From the NCBI GenBank assembly GCA_034927815.1, contig JAYFPK010000027.1, positions 1 through 64,000 of the forward strand: 64,000 nt of DNA, read 5' to 3'. Shown here piece after piece: positions 7,822-15,629 of this stretch. Position 1 is the first letter of the stretch, and the number at the start of each line of letters is the position of its first letter. Source of the DNA: Limiplasma sp034927815 (GTDB lineage: Bacteria; Bacillota; Clostridia; Christensenellales; Aristaeellaceae). The position numbers and the translations under genes were made by a program. Under the pieces are notes generated by a model. That model worked only from the letters and a program-made list of their open reading frames with translations, made no database searches and was not told where the DNA came from.

Positions 7822-9097
7822 GGTCGCGTTGGTATTTGTGGTACTGCTCCTGTTCATCTTCCTGGGCTTCCCCATCTATATGTCCACCATCATGACCGCG
7901 GTGATTTTCATTCTCGCCATGGGCATGCCTCTGGATATGGTGGTCATCAAGATGTTTGGCTCCATCAACTCCTTCTCTTTGATGGCGATCCCGTTTTTCA
8001 TCATCGCGGGAAACATCATGATGAAGGGGAAGATTACCGATAAGCTCGTGTCCTTTGCCTCCGCCTGCGTGGGACAGCTCAAGGGCGGGCTGGGGCACGT
8101 GAACGTGCTTACCTCCATGCTCTTTGGCGGCATCCAGGGCAGCGGCGCGGCGGATGCCTCCGCCATCGGCGGCATGCTGATTCCCGCCATGGAAAAGCAG
8201 GGCTATGACAAGGATTACGCCGTGGCCGTCACGGCGGGCTCCTCCATGCTCAGCCCCATCATCCCCCCTTCCATCGCCATGATCCTGTACTCCTTTTATA
8301 CGGATGTGCCCGTAGGGCAGATGTTCTTGGGCGGCCTGGTGCCCGGCGTGCTGATCGGCATTTCCCAAATGGTGGTGAACGCCGTCGCTTACCGCCGCCG
8401 GGGATACAACTTTGCCAGCGAGAATGAGAAATTCTCCATCCTGCGGCTGGCGAAGGCCTTCTGGCACTCCCTGGGCGCGCTGGTGATGCCGCTGATTATC
8501 CTGCTGGGCATCGTATTCGGCATCGTGACCCCTACCGAGAGCGGCGTCTTGGCCATCGTGTACGGGCTCATCTACGGCTTCTTCGTTTCCAAGCAGCTAA
8601 AGGTTTCCGACCTGCCCAAGATCCTGCTGGACTCCGCCGTCACCACCGCGGTGGTCATGATCACCATCGCCGGGGCCGGCGCGCTGTCCCAGGTGCTGGT
8701 GCGCATGCGCTTTCAGAACGAAGTGCTGGATTTCGCGGTGAATGTGCTGCAAAACAGATACCTTGCCACCTTCTTTTTGATGGCTGTGTTCATGATCCTG
8801 GGCTGCTTCCTGGACCCCACGGTGCTCATCGCCATGTTTGCCAGCACTGTGCTGGCCTGCGGCAACGCCCTGGGCTTTAACCCCATCCATTACGGCGTCA
8901 TCATGGTCATCATCATGCAGGTGGGCGCCATCACCCCGCCGGTAGGCACCTTCCTGTTTATCAGCTGCGGTGTGGCGCACCTTCCCCTGGAGAAGAGCGT
9001 CAAGGCGCTCATGCCCTATATGTTCGTGATCCTGCTGGTGGTGTTCATCGCGGTCTTTGTGCCGCAGATCATCACGCTGCTGCCCGCGGCCGGATAA
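7814..9097 (+). CDS. dctM: TRAP transporter large permease (DctM)
   Basis: Main transport channel of the TRAP system, 427 residues and about 12 membrane spans, the normal size. The conserved segment IQGSGAADASAIGG near residue 100 and SAGSSMLSPIIPPS-like region (here TAGSSMLSPIIPPS) near 145 are typical. The start overlaps the end of dctQ and is served by AAAGGAGG inside dctQ. Downstream, two dehydrogenases follow on the same strand at 45 and 1 base spacing, so the imported compound is probably oxidised by them. Confidence 0.93.
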   Translation: MLEVALVFVVLLLFIFLGFPIYMSTIMTAVIFILAMGMPLDMVVIKMFGSINSFSLMAIPFFIIAGNIMMKGKITDKLVSFASACVGQLKGGLGHVNVLTSMLFGGIQGSGAADASAIGGMLIPAMEKQGYDKDYAVAVTAGSSMLSPIIPPSIAMILYSFYTDVPVGQMFLGGLVPGVLIGISQMVVNAVAYRRRGYNFASENEKFSILRLAKAFWHSLGALVMPLIILLGIVFGIVTPTESGVLAIVYGLIYGFFVSKQLKVSDLPKILLDSAVTTAVVMITIAGAGALSQVLVRMRFQNEVLDFAVNVLQNRYLATFFLMAVFMILGCFLDPTVLIAMFASTVLACGNALGFNPIHYGVIMVIIMQVGAITPPVGTFLFISCGVAHLPLEKSVKALMPYMFVILLVVFIAVFVPQIITLLPAAG

Positions 9098-9142
9098 GGG
9101 CGGGGCAAAAGGCAAAACGTAAGGAAGGATGGACCAAGCAGG

Positions 9143-10252
9143 ATGACACAGAAAGCAGACGGACAAAACTACGCGCCCAAGGGCAAGGCGGCCCCCGTGT
9201 GCGGCCCCGGGGAATTCCCCGTAGGGGTGGTCGGCCTGGATCACGGGCACATTTACGGCATGTGCAACGGCCTGTGCGAGGCCGGGGCGGTCATCGCCCG
9301 GGTATATGATCCCGACGGCGAAAAGGTGGAGGCCTTTTGCAAGGTCTTCCCCCAGGCCCGTGCCGCCCAAAGCCGGGAGGAGGTGCTGGGCGATCCCGCC
9401 ATAAGGCTGATCGCCAGCGCCTCGATCCCCTCTGAGAGGGCGGAGCTGGGCCTGTGCGCCCTGGACCACGGCAAGGACTTTTTTTCCGACAAGCCCCCCT
9501 GCGTGACCCAGGAGGAGGTGGAGCGGATACGCCGCCGCACGGCCCAAACCGGGCGCAAATACCTGGTGTATTACAGCGAGCGCCTTCATGTGGAGGGCGC
9601 GGTGTACGCGGAGCAGCTCATTTCCCAGGGAGCTATTGGCCGCGTGGTGCAGGTGATGGGCTGGGGCCCCCACCGGGCCAGCGTGGAGACCCGTCCTCCC
9701 TGGTTTTTTGACCCGGCGCGCTATGGCGGCATTTTGGTGGACATCGGCTGTCATCAGTTGGAGCAAATCCTGGCCTATGCCGGAGCCCAGGATGCCCAGA
9801 TATCCCTGAGCCGGGTGGCGAACTACAACAACCCGCAGCACCCGGAGTTTGAGGATTTCGGGGATGTGACGTTGGTGTGCGACAACGGCGTGGCGGGCTA
9901 CTGCCGCCTGGACTGGTTCACCCCCGACGGCCTGGGGGCCTGGGGGGATGGACGCACGCTGATCGTGGGCACCGAAGGGTACATCGAGATCCGCAAATAT
10001 ATCGACATTGCCCATTCCCAGGAGGGCGACCACGTTTACCTGGTGAACCGGGAGGGGGAGCGGATGATCCGCGCCGCCGGGCAATGCGGCTTTCCGTTCT
10101 TTGGCCGCCTGATCCGGGACTGCCTGGACCGCACGGAAACGGCCATGACCCAGGCCCACGCCCTGCGGGCCATTGAGCTGGCCATTCAGGCTCAGAACAT
10201 GGCCCAAAGGCTGGTGACAGACCGCCGCGAAGGCAATGCAAGGAGGGAATGA
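9143..10252 (+). CDS. Gfo/Idh/MocA family dehydrogenase, first copy
   Basis: NAD(P)-dependent sugar or polyol dehydrogenase, 369 residues. The N-terminal Rossmann half begins VGVVGLDHGHIYG, where the usual G-x-G-x-x-A/G is changed to LDHGH, as in a subgroup of the family. The cofactor/substrate lysine is in SDKPP near residue 120 (EKP in most members) and the catalytic D-x-x-x-H motif is DIGCHQLEQ near 200. It lies in the LacI-TRAP operon, one base ahead of a second family member. Substrate not assignable from sequence; the two may catalyse successive or reverse steps. Confidence 0.85.
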   Translation: MTQKADGQNYAPKGKAAPVCGPGEFPVGVVGLDHGHIYGMCNGLCEAGAVIARVYDPDGEKVEAFCKVFPQARAAQSREEVLGDPAIRLIASASIPSERAELGLCALDHGKDFFSDKPPCVTQEEVERIRRRTAQTGRKYLVYYSERLHVEGAVYAEQLISQGAIGRVVQVMGWGPHRASVETRPPWFFDPARYGGILVDIGCHQLEQILAYAGAQDAQISLSRVANYNNPQHPEFEDFGDVTLVCDNGVAGYCRLDWFTPDGLGAWGDGRTLIVGTEGYIEIRKYIDIAHSQEGDHVYLVNREGERMIRAAGQCGFPFFGRLIRDCLDRTETAMTQAHALRAIELAIQAQNMAQRLVTDRREGNARRE

Positions 10253-10253
10253 C

Positions 10254-11420
10254 ATGGCCCAAGAACCGATCCGCATCGCGGTGCTGGGCGCGGGAGCAAT
10301 CGCCGCCACTCACCTGGACGCGTACCTGAGCTTTCCGGAGCTGTGCCAGGTTAGCGCTGTTTGCGACCTGTTTGTGGAAAAGGCAGAGCAGATGGTGAAG
10401 GAGCGGGGGCTCAACGCCCGGGTGTTCCGCACCCTGGAGGAAGCCCTGGCCGGGGCGGAGTTTGACGCGGTGAGCATCTGCCTGCCGCCGGACGCCCATT
10501 GTGAAACCGCCGTGGCGGCGTTGAACGCGGGCAAGCATGTGTTGTGCGAAAAGCCCATGGCGGCCTCCCTGGAAGAGTGCGACAAGATGATCGAGGCAGC
10601 CCGGGAGCGCGGCAAGCTGCTGTCCGTGGTATGCCAGAACCGTTTCAAAACCCCCATGCAAAAGGTGAAGCAACTGATCGACGCCCAGGCGGCGGGGCCT
10701 GTGCGCTTTGCCACCATCGATTCCCTATGGTGGCGCGGGGCCAACTATTATGACATCTGGTGGCGGGGCACCTGGGAAAAGGAAAGCGGCGGCTGCACCA
10801 CCAGCCATGCGGTGCACCACCTGGATCTGCTCCAATGGATGCTGGGCATGCCCAAGCGCGTCACCGCGGTCATCGCCAACGTGGCCCATGACAACAGCGA
10901 GTGCGAGGACCTGGGCCTGGCGATTTTGGAGTACGGGGATAAGATCGCCCAGGTGACCGCCTCTTTGGTGTCCCATGGAGAGGAGCAGTCCATGACCTTC
11001 CAGTGCGAAAAGGCGCGGCTGTCCATCCCCTGGGCACCGGCGGCCAACAAAGCCCTGCCCAACGGCTTTCCCCAAGAGGACGCCGAGGCGCTGGAGGCCA
11101 TTCAACAGGCCTATCAAAGCCTTCAGGAGCTGCCTTTGGAGAACCATCCGGCACAGCTGAAAAACTTCCTGCGGGCGATTCGCGGGGAAGAGCCGCTGGC
11201 CATTGACGGAGAGGAAGGGCGCAAAACCATTGAGCTGATTATGGCCATCTACCGCTCGGCGGCCATGGGCCAGCCTGTGCAGCTGCCTTTGCGCAAAGGG
11301 GATCCCTTCTACCGCAAGGCCAGCATGAACGCCATCATGCCCCGCTTTCACCAAAAGACCCGGAGCGTGGATAACTTCTCCACCTCCAAGATCACCTTTT
11401 CCAGGGACGTAGGAAAATAA
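10254..11420 (+). CDS. Gfo/Idh/MocA family dehydrogenase, second copy
   Basis: Second NAD(P)-dependent dehydrogenase, 388 residues. It has the standard nucleotide motif VLGAGAIAATH near residue 12, CEKPMAAS near 100 with the catalytic lysine, and SHAVHHLDLL near 190 with the D-x-x-x-H-like catalytic pair. The start at 10254 is chosen because AAGGAGGG ends eight bases before it; an in-frame ATG at 10236 overlaps the previous gene and has no binding site. It closes the operon, with a terminator 90 bases on. Sequence differs clearly from the first copy, so this is not a recent duplication. Confidence 0.88.
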   Translation: MAQEPIRIAVLGAGAIAATHLDAYLSFPELCQVSAVCDLFVEKAEQMVKERGLNARVFRTLEEALAGAEFDAVSICLPPDAHCETAVAALNAGKHVLCEKPMAASLEECDKMIEAARERGKLLSVVCQNRFKTPMQKVKQLIDAQAAGPVRFATIDSLWWRGANYYDIWWRGTWEKESGGCTTSHAVHHLDLLQWMLGMPKRVTAVIANVAHDNSECEDLGLAILEYGDKIAQVTASLVSHGEEQSMTFQCEKARLSIPWAPAANKALPNGFPQEDAEALEAIQQAYQSLQELPLENHPAQLKNFLRAIRGEEPLAIDGEEGRKTIELIMAIYRSAAMGQPVQLPLRKGDPFYRKASMNAIMPRFHQKTRSVDNFSTSKITFSRDVGK

Positions 11421-11508
11421 AAGGGCTTGGGCGCAGAGCCAAGCCGCCGAAGCGGCGCGGCCAGATTGGAGCATCCCGGCGCCCTTCCCCGGAATTTACA
11501 ACACCCTG

Positions 11509-11535
11509 AATCCGGCGCTATGCCGGATTTTTTTC
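11509..11535 (+). terminator. Terminator of the LacI-TRAP operon
   Basis: AATCCGGC and GCCGGATT around a five-base loop, then a run of T. It is 89 bases after the second dehydrogenase. The same stem sequence is used after xylB at 15532-15556. Confidence 0.85.
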
Positions 11536-11578
11536 ATTCAGCCCCTTGCCCCTCCTTAGGGAAGGGGACTCCCCTTCA

Positions 11579-11785
11579 TTATTTCACCATGAGCCAGACT
11601 CCCAGGCCGCCCACCGCCAGCGCGAAAACCAGAAAGAGCGCCACCGTACCGCCTTCCCCCAGCGCCTTGCGAAATCCCTTCACCTTCCCCATTTCCCATA
11701 TCTTTTCGGGTTTTGCAAAGGATACATAAAACACGAACACGGCATAGGCCGCAAGCATAACCCCAAGCAACGCCAGCCAATTCAT
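11579..11785 (-). CDS. Small two-span membrane protein in the ABC operon
   Basis: A 68-residue protein not recognised by family. It has two hydrophobic helices at about residues 2-23 and 48-67, joined by a basic, soluble stretch (KPEKIWEMGKVKGFRKALG). AGGAGG precedes the ATG at 11785; a TTG six bases earlier is less likely. It follows the second ABC permease by 22 bases on the same strand, so it may be an accessory subunit of that exporter, though this is inference from position only. Confidence 0.6.
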   Translation of the reverse strand: MNWLALLGVMLAAYAVFVFYVSFAKPEKIWEMGKVKGFRKALGEGGTVALFLVFALAVGGLGVWLMVK

Positions 11786-11807
11786 CTCCAAATCCTCCTA
11801 AGGCCTT

Positions 11808-12803
11808 TTACTTTAGTCCCCGCCTGATCTTGGGAAGCAAAATCAGGTAAAGCGCAACCGCAATCACAGCCACAATGCCGCAATCCATCCATACCCTACC
11901 CATGCCCGCCGTTTGGTTCAGCAGCCCCTTTATGGCGTCATAGCTCCAATAAAACGGGCTCCACCACACCAGGAAATGCCACTTTGGGTCCGCAAGCTCG
12001 GTGACGAGGATGGGCGCGAGGGCCGGAAGGATGATGATCTTCACATTGCCCGCCGCCGCGATGAAGTCATCGCTGGTGAGCCCCACCAAAAAGCCGATGA
12101 CAAAGCTGACCAGCGCGGAGGCAAGCAGCGCCACGAGAATGGCAAGCGCGTTTTGGGCCAGATAGCCGCTGACCAGCAAAATCGCAAAGCCGCTTGCCAG
12201 GGTGTAGGCGACGCCGATGAGGCTCTTTCCCAGCACAAAGCTTGTGGTGGAAACCGGCGTGACTTTTATGGCGCGGATGGTTTGATCGCTCTTTTCGTCC
12301 ACGATGCCCAAAGCGATCAGCATGCCGGACAAAATCGTCACGAGGATGAGAAGCCCTGTGATCAGCGTGGATTTGAGCGGCGGCGTGGTTCTGCCAAAAT
12401 CGGTAAATAAGGCGCCGACCGAAGGGGCTTCTCCTTTTTCCTCATAGGTCTTGAGCAGCTTCACCGCATCCAGGACCGCCTGGGGTTCATTGCCCTGGGC
12501 CAGGATGAAATAGCCGCCCGCACCATCCGGCAGCAGGCCGAAGGTGAAGTCGCGCTCCATGACCCGCTCCTGTATCTGCGCGGCTGTGCCGAACCTTTCC
12601 ACAGAAGCGTATTTCTCATAGAAAGACGCCTTTTCGGGGGGAGCGTCCTTGCCCAGGGCGACGCTTACAAAGCTGCCGGTGACGCCCGGCGTCGCCACAT
12701 GGATGATAGCCGCAAGGACAATGGGAATCAGGATGATCCACAGCGAGAGGAACTCCCGCAGGTTGATCTTCAAATCCCGCAGGAAGATTTTCAGGGTCTT
12801 CAT
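11808..12803 (-). CDS. ABC-2 type transporter permease, second subunit
   Basis: Membrane subunit of an ABC exporter, 331 residues. It has one N-terminal span, a large extracytoplasmic region from about residue 45 to 155, and then five spans, the usual ABC-2 plan (related to drug and antibiotic exporters). DEKSDQTIRAIKVTPVS near residue 175 is the cytoplasmic coupling segment common in these proteins. Its ATG overlaps the stop of the first permease by four bases. The two permeases share this plan and the RAxxVTP element, so they probably form a heterodimer with the upstream ATPase. Confidence 0.85.
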   Translation of the reverse strand: MKTLKIFLRDLKINLREFLSLWIILIPIVLAAIIHVATPGVTGSFVSVALGKDAPPEKASFYEKYASVERFGTAAQIQERVMERDFTFGLLPDGAGGYFILAQGNEPQAVLDAVKLLKTYEEKGEAPSVGALFTDFGRTTPPLKSTLITGLLILVTILSGMLIALGIVDEKSDQTIRAIKVTPVSTTSFVLGKSLIGVAYTLASGFAILLVSGYLAQNALAILVALLASALVSFVIGFLVGLTSDDFIAAAGNVKIIILPALAPILVTELADPKWHFLVWWSPFYWSYDAIKGLLNQTAGMGRVWMDCGIVAVIAVALYLILLPKIRRGLK

Positions 12804-13909
12804 ATTCCGCCCGCCTCCTTATGCTGGTACCGGTAAAGCGACAGCAGGAACAGGAGGACGCCACCCAGCGCAAAGCCGCCGCACGCAAGAAGCGCATGGC
12901 GCGCATCCGCGTTCATGAGCGCGCTTCTCATCCCCTCCAGCGCCCAGAAGCTGGGGATGAGCCTCAGCCAGGGGGCGTTCCATGTGGGGATCATCCCCCC
13001 GACGGCGGGCGCCAGCAGCACCACCAGCACGATGAAAATCGCCGCAAAGGCCCCCTCCATATCCTGAAAGAAGCTGGCCAGCAGCGCTCCCCCAGCGACG
13101 GTAAAAAATCCGGCGCTCAGGATCACCAAAACCAGCAGGAGATAATTGGCCCGGCCTCCCATGATGGGCGCCGCCACAACTATTGCGGAAATCATGGAGG
13201 TCAGCAGCACCGCGCTCATTTTAGCGATCAGGTAATGGCTCACCGGAGCCGGCGTCACCCGCGCGGCCCGGATCATGTTGGTCTTCTTGTCCTCGAAGAT
13301 GTAGGCCGCCATGATGAAAATACCCATCAGCGCGCAGTTCACCACCAGGAGGATGGAAAGGAGGTTCTGCCGGTCCGTAAGGGGCGCGGCGTGTTCGTCC
13401 AGGAATCGCACCGCCTGCTCCTGGGCGGAGCCCACCGCCTCCATCAGGCCGGGGGTGGAAAGCAGCGACGCCAGATTCTTGAATTGTTCCGTTTCGTACC
13501 CTTGCAAATAGTAATGGTAGGCGAGCCCCGCTTCGTCCAGCGAGAGCGCAAGGCCGATATCTCCGCTGTCCTGGCAAAGGGCGGTCAAGGTTTCCAGGCT
13601 ATTCACAACATAGATGTTTTTGGTGTCGGTGCGGTAGTGCACCGCTGCCACTTCCTCCCCGCGAACCCTGAGGAGGGCGTCCTCTTTGGCGATGCCGCCG
13701 TCACCGGGAAACAGCGTTTCCTCAAGCTCCTGGTACGCCGCCTGGGGCATATCGAAATAATAATACTCCGTGGATTGCACGCTCACGTTCTCCGGCATGA
13801 CCATGAGCAGCAGCACCAAATACAGCGCGGCCATGGCAACCTCGATATAGAAATAATAGCTGCGGGAAAGGAGGATCAGTTCCCGGCGGACGCTTCTACA
13901 CAGCTTCAT
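12800..13909 (-). CDS. ABC-2 type transporter permease, first subunit
   Basis: Membrane subunit of the same exporter, 369 residues with an N-terminal span, an extracytoplasmic part (about 45-180) and five or six C-terminal spans. It carries EDKKTNMIRAARVTPAPVS near residue 215, parallel to the motif in the partner permease. It overlaps the ATPase gene end by 14 bases and the next permease by four bases. The transported compound is unknown; regulation by an adjacent TetR suggests a toxic compound or lipid. Confidence 0.85.
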   Translation of the reverse strand: MKLCRSVRRELILLSRSYYFYIEVAMAALYLVLLLMVMPENVSVQSTEYYYFDMPQAAYQELEETLFPGDGGIAKEDALLRVRGEEVAAVHYRTDTKNIYVVNSLETLTALCQDSGDIGLALSLDEAGLAYHYYLQGYETEQFKNLASLLSTPGLMEAVGSAQEQAVRFLDEHAAPLTDRQNLLSILLVVNCALMGIFIMAAYIFEDKKTNMIRAARVTPAPVSHYLIAKMSAVLLTSMISAIVVAAPIMGGRANYLLLVLVILSAGFFTVAGGALLASFFQDMEGAFAAIFIVLVVLLAPAVGGMIPTWNAPWLRLIPSFWALEGMRSALMNADARHALLACGGFALGGVLLFLLSLYRYQHKEAGGI

Positions 13910-14765
13910 CGGAGATAAGCCCCTTTCCGGTCACTTGGATAAAGATCTGCTCCAGGGTGGCTTCCCGGGTATGCATGGTGCGGATAGGGAAGCTGGCAAT
14001 GATGTGCGCCAGCTCCGCCCTGTCCTTCCCGTCCTCGGTGGATAGGCTTCCGGCGGCGATTTGGCCGTCCTTCACATATTCCACATCCACAAAATGCTGC
14101 CCAAACCGGAGCTTGAGCTCTTTGGGGCTGTCGATGAGCTTGATCTCGCCGTCCACGATGAAGGCAACGCGGTCGCAGAGGTCGTCGGCGATAAACATGT
14201 TGTGGGTGGTGAGGAACACCGTCACGCCCTTTTGGTTCTGATCCTTGATGATCTCCTTGATCTCCTCGGCGATGGCGGGGTCAAGGCCGCTGGTGGGCTC
14301 GTCCAGGAACCACAGTTCGGGGTTGTTGAGCATGCTGCGGGCAAAGTTCAGCCGCTGCTTCATCCCCTTGGAAAATGCCCCGGCCTTTTTTTTCGCGGCT
14401 CCCTCCAGCCCCACCAGGGCCAATAGCTCCATGGGGTTCCGGGTGGGCGCGTCGAACAGGCCCGCGTAAAAGCGCAGGTTTTCCAGCGCGGTCATTTTGC
14501 TGTATAGATTGGCGATTTCAAAGCTGACTCCAATGCGGTTGTACATTGGCAGATGCGGCTTGGCAATATCATACCCCGCAACCTCCACCGCGCCTTTTTG
14601 CAGCGGCAAAAGGCCGGTGATGATGTTCTGCGTGGTGGACTTGCCCGCGCCGGAGGGGCCTAGAAAGCCAAACACCTCGCCCTTGGCGATTTCAAAGCTG
14701 ACGCCGTGCACCGCGTACTTCCCGTCCCTGTTGTAGGAGTGGTAGAGGTCCCGCACCTTAATCAT
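13896..14765 (-). CDS. ABC transporter ATP-binding protein
   Basis: ATPase of the ABC-2 exporter, 289 residues. Walker A is GPSGAGKST near residue 40, the signature is FSKGMKQRL near 135, and Walker B with the catalytic Glu is LWFLDEPTSGLDP near 158, followed by a switch His in TTHNM. A C-terminal extension of about 70 residues follows the core, as in drug-export ATPases. The ATG at 14765 has AGGAGGAG upstream and lies inside the end of tetR (8-base overlap), so the two genes are coupled in translation. Confidence 0.93.
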   Translation of the reverse strand: MIKVRDLYHSYNRDGKYAVHGVSFEIAKGEVFGFLGPSGAGKSTTQNIITGLLPLQKGAVEVAGYDIAKPHLPMYNRIGVSFEIANLYSKMTALENLRFYAGLFDAPTRNPMELLALVGLEGAAKKKAGAFSKGMKQRLNFARSMLNNPELWFLDEPTSGLDPAIAEEIKEIIKDQNQKGVTVFLTTHNMFIADDLCDRVAFIVDGEIKLIDSPKELKLRFGQHFVDVEYVKDGQIAAGSLSTEDGKDRAELAHIIASFPIRTMHTREATLEQIFIQVTGKGLISDEAV

Positions 14766-15384
14766 GAATGAACTCCTCCTTGTAGGCCATTTGCTTAAAG
14801 AGGAACGACCAGCGCTTGTATTTCTCCATAAACTCGCCAATGGTGGCGCGCCTGCCCGTTCTTTGCAGCTCGTGGACATATCCGTCCGAAATCAGCGTCA
14901 TCATCTGCAAAATCTCCTGGAGGCTGACGCCGGGCTTGAACTTGGATACGTCGATGTTGCGAAAGTAATTGCCGTACAGCTGCGTCAGGGTGTCCGAAAA
15001 CCGCTTGTTCAGCGCCGGGCTTACCTCCTCTTTGTTGGAGGAAAAGGCGCGCAGCATAAAATCGAACAGGTAGGGCGCCGCCTCCAGCATCTCCAGCTTT
15101 TTTTGCGCGGCGTATTCGCATATGTCAAAGAAGTCGGTATATAGCGCAAAGTTATCATCCACGACGTACCGGGTGAGCTGCTGGAAGGCGCAGTCGAACA
15201 GAAACAGGTAGAAGGATTTCTTGTTGTGGAAGTAGTAGAACAAGAGTCCCTTGGAGATGCCCGCCAGGCGGCCGATTTCGTCGGTGGATGCGCGCTTGTA
15301 TTCGTTTTGGGCAAACACTTCAAAACCGGCGTTGATGATCTTCAGCCGCTTTTCCTTGGAAAGCTCAAAGAACCGTTCATTCAT
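14758..15384 (-). CDS. TetR-family regulator
   Basis: A 208-residue repressor. Residues 10-55 hold the TetR helix-turn-helix (STDEIGRLAGISKGLLFYYF, with the invariant YYF-type recognition end); the rest is a helical ligand and dimer domain. It is the first gene of the ABC export operon and overlaps the ATPase gene. A palindromic site lies just behind its promoter, so it probably represses its own operon until a substrate of the exporter binds. A start at 15396 would add four residues but leaves no space for a ribosome binding site. Confidence 0.92.
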   Translation of the reverse strand: MNERFFELSKEKRLKIINAGFEVFAQNEYKRASTDEIGRLAGISKGLLFYYFHNKKSFYLFLFDCAFQQLTRYVVDDNFALYTDFFDICEYAAQKKLEMLEAAPYLFDFMLRAFSSNKEEVSPALNKRFSDTLTQLYGNYFRNIDVSKFKPGVSLQEILQMMTLISDGYVHELQRTGRRATIGEFMEKYKRWSFLFKQMAYKEEFIHD

Positions 15385-15426
15385 GCCGGACCACATCCCT
15401 TTCGCACCGGACAAACCCGCTTGCGT

Positions 15427-15441
15427 TGACCAGTCCGGTCA
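15427..15441 (-). promoter_or_regulatory. Candidate TetR operator
   Basis: TGACCAGTCCGGTCA has 5-bp perfect arms (TGACC/GGTCA) and is symmetric at most inner positions too. It lies about 5-20 bases downstream of the start point predicted from the promoter at 15452-15479, where a bound repressor would block the operon. Confidence 0.65.
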
Positions 15442-15451
15442 GCATAGCTAA

Positions 15452-15479
15452 ATTATATGTCGTTGACTATTTTTTTCAA
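15452..15479 (-). promoter_or_regulatory. Promoter of the tetR-ABC operon
   Basis: On the minus strand TTGAAA, 16 bases, TATAAT. CGTTGAC occurs once in its spacer and again next to the operator, a possible second half-site. Confidence 0.75.
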
Positions 15480-15531
15480 GACCCCCTGAAAAAGTTTTCC
15501 ACGCAGGCTTGGAACGGGTTTTTCGTACAAA

Positions 15532-15556
15532 AAAATCCGGCGGCATGCCGGATTTT
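15532..15556 (-). terminator. Terminator of the xyl operon
   Basis: AAAATCCGGC and GCCGGATTTT form a stem with a five-base loop, and on the minus strand the stem runs into seven T. It lies 74 bases beyond the xylB stop. The T and A runs on both sides mean it could also work in the other direction. Confidence 0.85.
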
Positions 15557-15629
15557 GGGGTGGATGCGCCTCTCCGGGCGCCGCGCGCCGCTATGCTCTT
15601 GGCCCTCTTGTCTCCGCCGCCGGGCCTGC

